Assembly (NCBI GenBank): GCA_014529385.2
Contig: CM043945.1
Location: 3,694,312 to 3,758,311, forward strand
Direction of reading: 5' to 3'
Source: Adiantum capillus-veneris
Taxonomy: Eukaryota > Streptophyta > Polypodiopsida > Polypodiales > Pteridaceae
Length of the DNA: 64,000 nt
Shown here: in pieces, positions 47,201 to 51,472 of the stretch
How positions within the stretch are numbered: position 1 is the first letter of the stretch
Layout: each line of letters starts with the position of its first letter
Notes under the pieces: generated by a model
Databases searched by the model: none
The model's input: the letters and a program-made list of their open reading frames with translations, nothing else
What the model was told of the DNA's origin: nothing
Position numbers and translations under genes: made by a program

Positions 47201-48232
47201 ATCACTCAATGATTCTAGTACACATCAAGAACCTGATACAAATGTAAACATAAAGCAGCCCGACCAAGGGCTGACATGAGTAACACAGGAGACTAGCTAA
47301 AAGAAAATGCTTATGATGATGCATTTCCTGCTCTTCTTTCTTTAAAAAATGGGTACTGCCCTTTTGCCAAAATTGTTGAAATACAAGCCAGAATTTACAA
47401 TATTCAGCATTGATACTCATATAAAGAAATTCTTCCTTCATTCTTCATCAGGTTACAGTTGTCTGATCAAAAGAACTCAACAAATATACTGGGCATTACG
47501 TCCCGCTGTACGTCATACACTGTTGATTCGGAATGAACGTATTGCAGCAAGCTTTTCAAGTTTGAAACCTAGAAGAGAACTTTTAATGTGCCTTAAACAA
47601 TGTCCATAAGAAACCTGAAACCTGATATGCAACCACACAATGTTTGCCGTCAACTCATCACCAGATGCAGCTTTCAACGTTAGAATGCATTTCATTGCAG
47701 AGATGAACAACTAAGAAGGGCCAGAAACTTCTTGATAGAGAGCAGACAACACTCTTACTGCATGAACAAATAGCACTCTACTCACTCCAAGATGTTCTGC
47801 CTAGAAGATGGTTCAAGCTGAAGCACAACATCCAGATCCAGGTCTTTCATTGGTGCAAAAGCAGATTTCTCACTTTTGTTTGCTATGCGGCCTTCAGAAG
47901 AACCTTTCAGGTCATAGATTCTACCCATTGGATACTTGGAAGCAAAAACATTGCCCATTACCACAACTCGAACCTGCTAAATGACACACATAGCTGTGGT
48001 TAGATTTTTGTTCCATGCGATACACAACAGGGATGTAACCAAACTAAGCACTGCCATACTGCATTTTTTGAAGCAGCAAAGAAAACTTAGTCAAGTGTGT
48101 ACTTTGCCATTATTAACTTACCTTTTGACCACCAGCAAGTTTCACACCATGAAGCCCGAAGAACTTTGTGAGAAGAGTATTTTGATAACTGTGAACGTGC
48201 TTACAGTACCTTTGAAGCATTTTGAGAAATGT
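6136..48232 (-). CDS. PIP5K: Phosphatidylinositol-4-phosphate 5-kinase, C-terminal part, five exons spread over 42 kb
   Basis: PIP5K makes PI(4,5)P2 from PI4P at the plasma membrane. Five minus-strand exons (48232-48122, 47973-47786, 47148-46979, 6632-6506, 6397-6136) join with intron phases 0, 2, 1 and 2 and all have GT-AG borders. Together they give 285 residues plus TGA, covering the C-lobe of the kinase core: [31 protein letters not shown], then QIDKDC and IMDYSLLLG (catalytic loop), IIDILQEYD (metal-binding Asp), LEHAYKS (activation loop), [12 protein letters not shown] and the terminal HRVFVEIT. The N-terminal repeats and N-lobe of the family are absent from the window. One oddity is YFRIID where the family normally has YFGIID. 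The gene has kept an open frame despite a 40-kb intron full of retroelements. A decaying copy is possible, but no stop or frameshift is seen in these exons. Confidence 0.88.
6506..6632 (-). CDS. PIP5K: PIP5K exon D, downstream border of the giant intron
   Basis: 127 bp. Starts with GA after acceptor GAGCAG, completing the Gly codon left open by exon C (G plus GA), and reads [14 protein letters not shown]. It ends in phase 2 before donor GTAAGT. The GxNM.P pattern resembles the G-V-N-M-P-A-R segment of plant PIP5Ks. An in-frame stop lies just upstream of the acceptor, which supports the border. The acceptor's pyrimidine tract is weak. Confidence 0.8.
6802..7105 (+). repeat. Element A 5' LTR
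   Basis: 304 bp, TGTTGGG...CATCA, with a CT microsatellite near 6969-6994. The LTRs of element B are close relatives. Confidence 0.92.
7108..7120 (+). promoter_or_regulatory. Primer-binding site of element A
   Basis: TGGTATCAGAGCC, complementary to the 3' end of initiator tRNA-Met as in most plant copia elements, two bases after the LTR. Confidence 0.9.
7819..8876 (+). pseudogene. Element A gag (frameshifted)
   Basis: Copia Gag begins [19 protein letters not shown] with the UBN2-type capsid core ([13 protein letters not shown], then [13 protein letters not shown]-like sequence). A frameshift near 8225, compared with element B, splits it into two ORFs. The second part carries the zinc knuckle [14 protein letters not shown] at about 8518-8559. 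A lysine-rich linker then leads to the protease region. A 7.1-7.8 kb leader separates the LTR from the gag start. Confidence 0.9.
8877..9870 (+). pseudogene. Element A protease-integrase
   Basis: The protease site reads DSGV and runs straight into the downstream segment; the matching part of element B (DSGASFHVTPIKE) shows that about 31 bp were deleted, so the protease is dead. The integrase ORF (9115-9870) keeps the zinc-binding region ([17 protein letters not shown]), [15 protein letters not shown] and GVAERFNRT, so its D-D-E triad is present. It stops abruptly at 9870, where about 0.86 kb is missing up to the RT. Confidence 0.88.
9872..11219 (+). pseudogene. Element A reverse transcriptase-RNase H
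   Basis: RT starts at [11 protein letters not shown] and continues [11 protein letters not shown], with YVDD at 10217-10228. A deletion near 10100 removes the LYGLKQ segment and creates a stop; another frameshift lies near 10580. The RNase H part reads [20 protein letters not shown], then [10 protein letters not shown] and the C-terminal [13 protein letters not shown]. The domain order and YVDD define copia. Confidence 0.9.
11197..11508 (+). repeat. Element A polypurine tract and 3' LTR
   Basis: The purine-rich AAGTGGGAGG (about 11198-11207) abuts the LTR at 11209. The LTR is 300 bp and aligns throughout with the 5' copy apart from scattered changes and a shorter CT run. Confidence 0.9.
11509..11797 (-). 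pseudogene. Unidentified coding remnant interrupted by element A
   Basis: On the minus strand one frame runs from [10 protein letters not shown] through LAVEKSIFG, two in-frame stops, then [14 protein letters not shown] and [11 protein letters not shown]. Removing element A, with one copy of its duplication, continues the frame into 6801-6769 as PTEKLAVDS and a stop. The sense direction is the same as PIP5K and its end lies about 140 bp upstream of exon D. I do not recognise the family. It could be an old gene fragment, an old transposon ORF or chance. Confidence 0.4.
12205..12360. repeat. Direct duplication, period 88 bp
   Basis: Two imperfect copies of about 68 bp, both containing TTCAATT.CTTGTTGG and CTATTTCAAGGATACCC, starting near 12205 and 12293. 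Confidence 0.8.
12964..13002. repeat. Perfect 14-bp inverted repeat with 11-nt loop
   Basis: The arm GATGGAATATATAC (12964-12977) is repeated as its exact reverse complement at 12989-13002. The loop contains a BamHI-like GGATCC. Confidence 0.9.
13468..14331 (-). pseudogene. Ty3-type gag fragment (M)
   Basis: A minus-strand Gag related to that of element [19 protein letters not shown], a Retrotrans_gag-like core with WWSSI, then a CCHC knuckle reading CFGCF, a stop, and GHNYFDCP. Several stops and frameshifts. No protease or RT follows. Instead there is a purine-rich GTGAGGGGAG followed by TGTTCATCGG, which could be a polypurine tract and LTR start. Its 5' end joins a J-type LTR piece abruptly at about 14331. 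Confidence 0.75.
14332..14349 (-). repeat. Short continuation of the J-type LTR beyond element E
   Basis: Read on the minus strand, the end of the J LTR at 27669 continues here as TCTCTAAAGGAACGGAAG, as in the related LTR near 51360-51385. This shows that E inserted into the J LTR. Confidence 0.7.
14350..15600 (-). repeat. Element E 3' LTR, split by a LINE
   Basis: Minus-strand start TGTCACAACTCGG at 15600, end at 14350 in the sequence whose plus strand reads TGTAACACACTTGG. The 5' LTR has TGTACCAGACTTGG at the same place. The LINE at 14787-15370 and its 17-bp duplication account for the extra length. Confidence 0.92.
14787..15370 (+). mobile_element. 5'-truncated LINE insertion (T) with target duplication
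   Basis: 584 bp ending in a poly-A run, flanked by identical 17-bp copies at 14770-14786 and 15371-15387 (AAAAAGCAAAGCTGCCG), which is uninterrupted in the E 5' LTR. The ORF at 14846-15136 has the tryptophan-rich LINE C-terminus ([17 protein letters not shown]). A 3' UTR of about 230 bp precedes the poly-A. Only the last part of the element was copied, as is typical for LINE insertion. Confidence 0.9.
15601..16165 (-). other. Element E 3' noncoding region and polypurine tract
   Basis: Next to the LTR the minus strand reads TCAAGAGGGGGGTA (15601-15614), a clear polypurine tract. The rest is noncoding spacer also present in N (32942-33520) and in C (63840-64000), where it is useful for recognising this family's 3' end. 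Confidence 0.85.
16166..16864 (-). pseudogene. Element E integrase C-terminus and chromodomain-like tail
   Basis: Minus strand from 16864: KTQ, stop, [13 protein letters not shown], then the [10 protein letters not shown] segment, then [19 protein letters not shown] and, after frameshifts, [33 protein letters not shown]. The last part has the spacing of a chromovirus chromodomain. The first part continues the integrase cut at 22771 by element F. Confidence 0.85.
16865..17533 (+). repeat. Element F 5' LTR
   Basis: 669 bp. U3 is dominated by an array of GAA/TTC units; a TATA box lies at 17252-17259. Confidence 0.93.
16915..17259 (+). promoter_or_regulatory. Heat-shock-element-like array and TATA box of F (5' LTR)
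   Basis: Dense TTC and GAA triplets, many at exact 5-bp steps in alternating orientation (nTTCnnGAAn), which is the heat-shock-factor site pattern. One run near 16972-16996 reads TTCtaGAAgtTTggaGAAga before continuing in phase. The array ends just upstream of TATAAATA at 17253. Regulation by heat-shock factors is inferred from the pattern only. Confidence 0.75.
17574..18584 (+). pseudogene. Element F gag (one in-frame stop)
   Basis: Begins [19 protein letters not shown] with a coiled-coil N-terminus. A single TGA at 17874-17876 interrupts an otherwise open frame. The capsid core includes [14 protein letters not shown] and the C-terminal zinc knuckle [15 protein letters not shown] lies near 18465-18510. 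Length (336 codons) is normal for a Ty3 Gag. One stop only suggests a fairly young copy. Confidence 0.9.
18600..18975 (+). pseudogene. Element F protease
   Basis: The ORF at 18688 reads [17 protein letters not shown] with the aspartic protease site DSGA, and ends with the conserved [14 protein letters not shown]. It lies downstream of gag after a short frameshifted spacer. A stop follows at 18973, before the RT. Confidence 0.88.
19060..20558 (+). pseudogene. Element F reverse transcriptase-RNase H
   Basis: The RT is broken near 19290-19460 (stop, frameshift) but then runs openly from [15 protein letters not shown] with YLDD at 19707-19718 and [11 protein letters not shown]. RNase H begins after a stop at 20048 and reads [16 protein letters not shown] in pieces, then [20 protein letters not shown] and [10 protein letters not shown]. 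Catalytic residues are present. Confidence 0.9.
20559..21740 (+). pseudogene. Element F integrase
   Basis: The H2C2 zinc-binding region ([16 protein letters not shown]) and the catalytic core ([45 protein letters not shown]) are readable from 20776 to 21360. A stop replaces Trp at 21358. The C-terminal part continues with EFSYN-like and [11 protein letters not shown] sequence. Confidence 0.9.
21750..22085 (+). pseudogene. Element F integrase tail with chromodomain
   Basis: After [13 protein letters not shown] comes a chromodomain at about 21876-22034: [29 protein letters not shown]. Three aromatic positions typical of methyl-lysine binding (Y, W, W) are present, though their role here is inferred. 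Chromodomains direct chromoviruses to particular chromatin. Confidence 0.9.
22084..22770 (+). repeat. Element F polypurine tract and 3' LTR
   Basis: AGAAGAGGGGGTAA abuts the LTR start at 22098. The LTR is 673 bp and closely matches the 5' copy, with array indels. Confidence 0.93.
22166..22497 (+). promoter_or_regulatory. Heat-shock-element-like array and TATA box of F (3' LTR)
   Basis: From 22210 to 22292 there are 17 consecutive 5-bp units alternating TTC and GAA; only three deviate (TTG, ACC, TTG). A second, less perfect run spans about 22334-22440. TATAAATA is at 22490. This is far more regular than the 5' copy needs to be by chance. Confidence 0.8.
22771..23401 (-). pseudogene. Element E integrase, N-terminal and core part
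   Basis: Minus strand from 23401: H2C2 region with [15 protein letters not shown] and [17 protein letters not shown], then the core with frameshifts and [19 protein letters not shown] up to the F insertion. An 18-bp tandem duplication (23351-23386) repeats six residues (VCVTQP-type). Confidence 0.88.
23431..24735 (-). pseudogene. Element E reverse transcriptase-RNase H
   Basis: RT reads from 24735: [34 protein letters not shown], then a frameshift and [16 protein letters not shown]. The active site is FFDN (family form FFDD, seen in N), so the second Asp is lost. RNase H follows: [27 protein letters not shown]. Stops and frameshifts show it is inactive. Confidence 0.9.
24759..25400 (-). pseudogene. 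Element E protease
   Basis: Reads ALIFFDGGA, stop, [14 protein letters not shown], with [20 protein letters not shown] further on. DGGA stands where most retrotransposon proteases have DSGA or DTGA. Element N shares this form, so it looks like a family trait, not decay in one copy. Confidence 0.82.
25535..27013 (-). pseudogene. Element E gag
   Basis: Begins just inside the primer-binding site with [14 protein letters not shown], acidic [15 protein letters not shown], a serine-rich linker, then the capsid core ([33 protein letters not shown]) and the zinc knuckle [15 protein letters not shown] near 25553-25600. Broken by stops at several points. Related gag copies: N, C and M. Confidence 0.88.
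27004..27018 (-). promoter_or_regulatory. Element E primer-binding site
   Basis: Minus-strand TGGTGTCAGAGCACG, a Met-tRNA-type site one base from the LTR. Element N has TGGTATCAGAGCACG. Confidence 0.85.
27020..27668 (-). repeat. Element E 5' LTR
   Basis: 649 bp. Shares with the N and C LTRs the segment around CTTTGGGGCCAAT and the dinucleotide-rich CT stretch. Confidence 0.92.
27805..27853. repeat. (GA)n microsatellite in J LTR
   Basis: Uninterrupted GA run of about 49 bp. Confidence 0.95.
27885..28049. repeat. Tandem duplication in J LTR, 81 and 84 bp
   Basis: Two copies of a unit starting AATGGTGTTGATGCAATGG and ending with a GAC-repeat stretch and CGCGGTGACGACT. The second copy differs in its triplet-repeat part. 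Confidence 0.9.
28209..28230. repeat. Poly-G run of 22
   Basis: Homopolymer inside the J LTR. Such runs are hard to assemble, so the length may be inexact. Confidence 0.85.
28581..30349 (-). pseudogene. Ty3/gypsy gag and start of protease (half L)
   Basis: Gag starts [19 protein letters not shown] at 29966, with a coiled-coil-like segment ([19 protein letters not shown]). The capsid part spans about 29590-29043 in shifted frames ([17 protein letters not shown]), followed by a zinc-knuckle remnant (LCFRCLSD, stop, then [10 protein letters not shown]) and the protease [20 protein letters not shown]. Coding stops there, exactly where pol Q at 41103 would continue. A minus-strand leader with a 69-codon ORF (30349-30140) lies upstream. 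Confidence 0.85.
30350..30941. other. Unassigned spacer, possible LTR fragment
   Basis: No recognised protein. Near 30870 the plus strand reads AGTATATAAGCACC, a TATA-like sequence preceded by GGGGGTACTT, so part may be an old LTR. It ends at the K LTR. Confidence 0.35.
30942..32253 (+). repeat. K-type LTR with following primer-binding site
   Basis: TGTCACGTGCAC...CTTGACA, 1312 bp, followed at 32254 by TGGTATTAGAGC, a Met-tRNA-type primer-binding site, so it is a 5' LTR. It contains repeated TAGCGTTTTGCAG-like motifs and CT runs at about 31958-31984 and 32151-32208. Confidence 0.85.
32254..32388 (+). mobile_element. Primer-binding site and leader of the K element, cut by N
   Basis: The leader begins TGGTATTAGAGCG at 32254. 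Element N inserts after GGGGC at 32388. K sequence after N (from 40094) is not clearly recognisable. Confidence 0.7.
32389..32941 (-). repeat. Element N 3' LTR
   Basis: 553 bp. Minus-strand start TGTCACAAACTGG at 32941, with the polypurine tract TCAAGAGGGGGGTA beside it at 32942-32955. Confidence 0.92.
32956..33871 (-). pseudogene. Element N 3' noncoding region and integrase remnant
   Basis: From 33871 the minus strand shows a short integrase piece ([14 protein letters not shown]) that stops near 33530 and jumps to the 3' noncoding spacer. The catalytic end and chromodomain region present in E are missing. Confidence 0.8.
33872..35198 (-). pseudogene. Element N reverse transcriptase, RNase H and H2C2 region
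   Basis: RT after the O insertion: [30 protein letters not shown] with the family's FFDD site intact, [14 protein letters not shown]. Then RNase H in pieces (34401-34129) and the zinc-binding start of integrase ([15 protein letters not shown]). Several frameshifts. Confidence 0.88.
35199..35631 (+). repeat. Element O 5' LTR
   Basis: 433 bp, with repeated CTCTTCGCC/CCTTCACC-like motifs. The following ATGGTATCTTTAAA is the probable primer-binding region. Confidence 0.92.
35686..36003 (+). CDS. Element O short 5' ORF, gag N-terminus-like
   Basis: 105 codons; a likely start is the inner [14 protein letters not shown] at about 35764. The segment [13 protein letters not shown] resembles the TRSRG region near the start of many plant gag proteins. 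It is in another frame from the 428-codon ORF that follows 9 bp later. Confidence 0.5.
   Translation: MSHATLPHHSALALCLHILRAVDFPTMADEPLLYISYIDELEPKPLAEQVPELVPALAPTTESPLQNKKKTVPQQPITRSRGQPHLAGVLWVCNISSRHSFNYSR
36013..37299 (+). CDS. Element O 428-residue protein of unknown function
   Basis: Intact ORF from ATG at 36013 to TAA at 37299. Residues about 15-45 ([19 protein letters not shown]) look like the coiled-coil at the start of Ty3 gag proteins. A Gln/Ser-rich stretch follows and the C-terminal half is Ser/Thr-rich with [13 protein letters not shown] and ending [15 protein letters not shown] see no zinc knuckle, DSGA, YxDD or integrase motif. Either a diverged gag that packages the element's RNA, or a captured sequence. 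An open frame in an element with LTRs differing by about 4% hints at some constraint. Confidence 0.7.
   Translation: MAESQDDMNSTPPEDLIAILKKQMAELSRSLASIHTRFEQMQTQNASRSHSTASQTIQESSSDASVVDQEELLKQKPSELKFSHPKHGFSETTRHKVPSCEQEKSQHEYSWKCYNSKQPTSYWNHQQQKQQYEASNRSSAISRWAYLVAHISDPSQVLGHERRDAGQVSPREPCPTFKSFLSDGGKVEDLLILSLCKRILQRSKRRQLPRPPPSQLEALIPTETAEDSEDSNSYVTTNKHINPSLTVIQAGKFASSPPLQNTVFVSKPIPDAMVNDNSLNLKTSVLTFSSAKDKADTNSCSTPLVAENESLDTTCSSDKPLQMDLSSNTTLSQSTTSLQGDFTVPDKPMEYLTDFQPVVITQASLSIISLEENTNSIFSWTKLEVRKDFDKDTYQVADMISFKFGKIIMVNNSAMTWDLTERALDAEA
37354..37800 (+). repeat. Element O polypurine tract and 3' LTR
   Basis: AAAGAGGGAGGGAA directly precedes the LTR at 37368, which ends at 37800 before CCTGA. 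Confidence 0.92.
37801..38521 (-). pseudogene. Element N protease and start of RT
   Basis: A 212-codon open frame (38521-37883) reads [20 protein letters not shown] and [20 protein letters not shown], and ends at the RT entry [10 protein letters not shown], with a stop where E also has one. DGGA is intact here. RT continues to the O insertion at 37805. Confidence 0.88.
38634..39540 (-). pseudogene. Element N gag with central deletion
   Basis: N-terminal part from the primer-binding site: [21 protein letters not shown], then [17 protein letters not shown] Ser-encoding AGA/AAG-rich tract follows, then a jump to [16 protein letters not shown] and the zinc knuckle [15 protein letters not shown]. 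The capsid core present in E is missing. Confidence 0.85.
39552..40093 (-). repeat. Element N 5' LTR
   Basis: 542 bp, left border TGTAGCAAACTTGG, right border CACTGTGACA followed by the GGGGC duplication. The primer-binding site TGGTATCAGAGCACG lies on the minus strand at about 39536-39550. Confidence 0.92.
40094..40383. other. Junction region with a duplicated piece of Q
   Basis: About 40275-40383 closely repeats Q at 41412-41519 (both contain TTCTCAAGAGCAAAGTGC). 40094-40274 is unassigned; its minus strand has an open stretch reading [18 protein letters not shown] that I do not recognise. Confidence 0.55.
40384..41102 (+). repeat. K-type LTR fragment, interrupted by a MITE
   Basis: Matches the K and K2 LTRs over AGCGTTTTCAGCC, GAGAGAGGGGCCCTTGGAGG, AGCACAGTTCGGAGCACTC. 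Both ends are broken: it starts inside the LTR and ends at Q. Confidence 0.78.
40515..40730. mobile_element. hAT-type MITE
   Basis: 216 bp. Identical 8-bp duplication GTCGTCAC at 40507-40514 and 40731-40738. Terminal inverted repeats CAGTGTTAGAAAAA and, from the other end, CAGGGCTAGAAAAA. hAT elements have 8-bp duplications and CAG-type ends. No coding capacity. It contains several ACCGG/CCGGT motifs inside. The excised target would read as normal K-type LTR. Confidence 0.88.
41103..44536 (+). pseudogene. Ty3/gypsy pol (Q): protease end, RT, RNase H, integrase
   Basis: Starts inside the protease domain ([28 protein letters not shown]). [22 protein letters not shown], stop, [12 protein letters not shown], then [12 protein letters not shown]. 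RNase [17 protein letters not shown]. Integrase: [16 protein letters not shown], then frameshifted core and [15 protein letters not shown]. Stops and shifts throughout. It ends in a very long purine tract of 23 G. No gag is attached; half L at 28581-30349 carries the gag of a matching family on the other strand. Confidence 0.88.
44514..44536 (+). promoter_or_regulatory. Poly-G tract at the polypurine-tract position of Q
   Basis: CCAAGAGA followed by 23 G, placed after the integrase and before TAGTGAAGGACACGG, where a 3' LTR should start. Expanded by slippage, or lengthened by assembly error. Confidence 0.65.
44537..44928 (+). other. Possible 3' LTR remnant of Q
   Basis: Follows the purine tract, as a 3' LTR would, but no partner LTR is in the window and the end is not defined. 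Confidence 0.35.
44929..45800 (-). pseudogene. LINE fragment S2: reverse transcriptase
   Basis: Minus strand in broken frames: [13 protein letters not shown], then [60 protein letters not shown]. Each piece aligns with LINE P (52090-54456). The YADD region is damaged. Confidence 0.8.
46060..46495 (-). pseudogene. LINE fragment S1: C-terminal region
   Basis: Minus strand: [15 protein letters not shown], then [23 protein letters not shown], then [18 protein letters not shown] and QLRTSSHQL. These match LINE P downstream of its RT (MSFMHSLWDTHRGRY ... NYMDTHLSHGLRC). In the sense direction it precedes S2, the reverse of the order in one element. Confidence 0.78.
46979..47148 (-). CDS. PIP5K: PIP5K exon C, upstream border of the giant intron
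   Basis: 170 bp. Starts after acceptor CCTGTGTAG, supplying the third base of the Glu codon split with exon B, and reads [20 protein letters not shown]. It ends with one base of a Gly codon before donor GTATGC. The MDYSLL motif is the catalytic loop of PIP kinases. Its downstream partner is 40 kb away. Confidence 0.88.
47786..47973 (-). CDS. PIP5K: PIP5K exon B
   Basis: 188 bp. Starts after acceptor TTTAGCAG with VRVVVMGN and ends before donor GTGAGT with two bases of a Glu codon. It carries [10 protein letters not shown] (the DLKGS signature of PIP kinases) and [12 protein letters not shown]. The intron to exon A is 148 bp. Confidence 0.88.
48122..48232 (-). CDS. PIP5K: PIP5K exon A (first visible exon)
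   Basis: 111 bp, 37 codons, phase 0 at its 3' end. It begins after an acceptor ending ATGTAG and ends before the donor GTAAGT. It encodes MLQRYCKHV, then [20 protein letters not shown], matching the PIPK core segment that precedes the VRFVVMGN strand. The family normally has an N-lobe upstream, so further exons are expected. Confidence 0.85.
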
Positions 48233-48272
48233 CTACATGAACATCAACAAGGAACAAATCAAATATATATTT

Positions 48273-48278
<6 letters not shown>

Positions 48279-48325
<47 letters not shown>
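48279..48325. repeat. (CT)n microsatellite
   Basis: 47-bp CT run in the intron upstream of PIP5K exon A, close to the left end of K2. Confidence 0.95.
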
Positions 48326-48330
<5 letters not shown>

Positions 48331-48339
48331 CGCACACAA

Positions 48340-50324
48340 GAAAGAGACTGAGTGCCCTCAACATCATCAATACGGCCCTGTCTGAGGCAGAGTGTGCTCC
48401 ATCAAGCATAGTATTGACAAAATACTACGACATCCCCACCAACGTTGTTAGAGCCCAATAGTGGGTGTAGAACTAGGTGCCAATATAGGCTCCCACACTA
48501 AAGGAAGAGCTGGAGGACATTTGCTTCCGGACCAAGCTTGAAGGATAAGTTCAGCCATCTATAGCAGAGGTGTTGAATACCATTACGGCGCAAGTGCTCA
48601 CATCCAAGCCGAGGAGGGGAAGAAAGCATAGGAGACCTCTTCATGGTAGAGAAGCTGACCCCCGCCAAGAAGCAAGGAAAGGAAGCGGACCAATGGAGCG
48701 CAAGACCGCCAAGGGGTACGCCCGCGGAAAAGAGAAGAGCTCAAGTAAAGAGAAGATCCTTCTCTAACACAGATTGCAAGCTAAAGAAGAACCTCAAGAC
48801 CCTCAAGAACCTCAAGACTCAAGACTCAAGACCCTCAAGAACCTCAAGACTCCAGAACCTCAAGAAACCAAGAACCACAAGAACCCAAGTTCCTCGTGAA
48901 CTTAAGAACCCAAGACTTCAGTGTATGGTCATCACCCGAAGCGGAATGGATACTTCCCATGGAGGTGATGAGCATGGCAGTGGCGAAGAAGAATTTTCCC
49001 CACCAGGAGGTTTTTTTGACCCTCCCCCTTCCCCATCTATGCCAAGGATTGCACCAACTCCTATGGAGGCTTTGGTCAAGTCGATGTTGGACATGATGGT
49101 ACGACAAAGTAGACGACAAGAAGTGTGGCACGAAGAAAGAATGCCAGCCATAGAGCGCGAGCAAGCGCACTTGGCAGCCCCAGAAAGAAACACATAATTG
49201 TATCGCGAGCACACAAAAAGATTAGCCGAATTGGCTCGCAAGCGCAAAGAAAGACGGTTAGAGCATGAAGCGCAGAGAGACCAACGCAGCAAGAGTTTGT
49301 CCTACTATTCTCTAATATGTAGGTGCAGATTGAAAAGAGTCAAGAGAAGGAGACTCTCAGTCTTTTCTTCTCCAAAGCAAGACACACATGATTTGCATGA
49401 TAATGATCAGCATGACGAGTTGTGTGATGATGATAAGCATGATGATTTGCATGTTAAAGACGTGATTGTTCACAAGGATGATGGCTTAGTTGATACTTTG
49501 TCTAGTGAAGCTAACCTCATTGCAGATTCGATAGATCACGAAGAACCAATCTTGGCTCTCGAGTCGAGGTCCAAAGAACCCACACAAGAAGTATTATGTG
49601 TTCAAATGATTAGTCAGCACGCATTGTTCGAGTGTCTCATTAGTGATGCTTTCCTGTATTTTAGTCACCGTCCTTATGTGATCCCTTTTCATAGGCATGA
49701 CATATTGTACACTGAGCACGATTCACTCATGAATGAGCACGGATGTATGCGGATTACTCATGAAAAGATGAAATGTTTGCACCCCAAGGAATTCACATTC
49801 CATGTCTCTTCCTTGGCATGGCACAGTATCCGAAAGAGCACAAGAAGGATTGAGCATCAAGCATCTGCATTTCCATTGTGTTTTGCCGTAGTTGATTGAT
49901 TTAGATCAGAAAGTCAAGATTCGAACCCATTGTTTGCGTGTGTTTGATAAACGGTTTGGCACTCCGTCACTTTGTTCATCTGCATTGCATGCACACTTTT
50001 TTCGAAGGAATAGTATTTTTTCCAGTCACTTTACATGGAATGGGTATGTTCATGTTTTTGTGTTGAAAGTCGTTTCAGCCTCGAAGATTCTTGAAGAAGG
50101 TAGACGCATGACTATAGACGAAGTTGAAACATTGAAGAGCCACAGTGTCGCTTTCGGCGCAGCCCAAAGAAGCAAGCGTTGCAGACCTTTATGAAGTTCA
50201 AGTATCGCATGACCCACGCATAAGAGTGGGCCGGCAAAGAGTCCTTCCCAAGATTCCAGACGTTGGCAATCTCCCTTGACGCCATACAGTTTGGTCCCAG
50301 TACCTCACTTTGAAAAGCAGGGGA
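48340..50324 (+). mobile_element. K2: internal region of a non-autonomous or decayed LTR element
   Basis: Lies directly upstream of a K-type 3' LTR. It contains a stretch of CTCAAGA(A/C)C repeats (about 48790-48900), a gag-like ORF and no RT, integrase or protease motif. The 5' LTR is not seen; the left end is near the CT run. About 2 kb of internal sequence without pol suggests a gag-only element. Confidence 0.65.
48925..49899 (+). pseudogene. K2 gag-like ORF with one stop
   Basis: Starts MVITRSGMDTSHGGDEHG, a start seen in plant Ty3 gag proteins, with a Pro-rich stretch (FFDPPPSPSMPRIAPTP), then a basic coiled-coil (RLAELARKRKERRLEHEAQ) after a single TAA at 49195. The C-terminal part is rich in His/Asp (DLHDNDQHDELCDDDKHDDL). 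The rest of the protein is not recognised. Confidence 0.55.
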
Positions 50325-51472
50325 TGTCACGTGCACAATTAACCCTATGTGTACGTGGACAAGCTACTTCATGGCAAGGGTTCAGTTCAGTTCAGTTAGC
50401 CTAGATTAGGAAGTGATCGGACACTTTTGTGAGTCTGTTCGCAGACCGTGCATGTCCAGACACTTAGAGTAGATGCATATCCTCTGGTTGCACACAGCAT
50501 GATCGTCAGATTTCAGTCGGAACCCATGAGGAGCATTTTACAATGCATAGACCTATTTTTCCTATGTTAGCCAATTTTCACTTATTATTTTTAAGTGACT
50601 TTTGTTGGGAAACTGGGTAGGGCATTTGACTAAGCCAGTATATAAGAAAAGCTAGCGCTAGCACATTCTGGCAGAAGAGGCAGCAGGGACTTGACATCCA
50701 CGGTGCACCTTCTCAAGCAAGACCCCCCGGCCAGAAGACTCTGTGTTTTCAGCCAAGAACAGCCAGCATTTTTCTCCAAGTGCAGAACCAGCCAGTGTTT
50801 TGCATTTGCAGGCCAACCCGGCGACAGCAAAAGCCTAGCGTTTTTGCAGCAGCCCCAAATTCAGCCCTAGCGTTTTTTATTTGCAGATCAACCCCTAGCA
50901 TTTTGCAGATTCATCGCGACAAGATCACCAGAAGCATTAGCGTTTTCAGTTTTAAGCATCAAGACCCCGCAGTAGAACCCCCGAACCTCGCAGATCTTAC
51001 CTTCCCGCAACAGATCCTCGCCGCACGGTCAGATCCAGCGTAGTTTGCAGATTCAGCCCGAAAAACGCAGATTTCAGCATCTGCGTTTACAACGTGTCAT
51101 CGTCGCATCGTCGCCATCGACATCGTCACCGACATAGAGTCAAAATTCAGCAGATAAAGATTTACAGATTTCAGCTCGTCTCATCGTCGTCGACATCGTC
51201 GGCGAGTCCAAGCATTGTAGAGATTTGTGCAATCAATAGTAGACCACTCTCGCCATAGAGAGTGGGGCCTTCGGAGGAGGGTTTGACAACATTCTGGTGT
51301 CTTATTCTTCTCTCTCTATCTCTCAGTCTCAGTACCTTCATTCACAGTGTCCATTGCACTCTCTCACTAAAGGAACGGAAGGCTCTCCCTTCCGTGAGTA
51401 AAAGGAACCCTTGAGCACAGTTCGGAGCACTCATCTTGAGCAAAGTTCAACATTCACTTCCGTTGCACCTTA
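50313..51472 (+). repeat. K2 polypurine tract and 3' LTR (truncated)
   Basis: AAAAGCAGGGGA precedes TGTCACGTGCACAATT at 50325. It aligns with the K LTR from its start to CACCTTAC at about 51472, where the last part is replaced by a different repeat. Confidence 0.85.
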
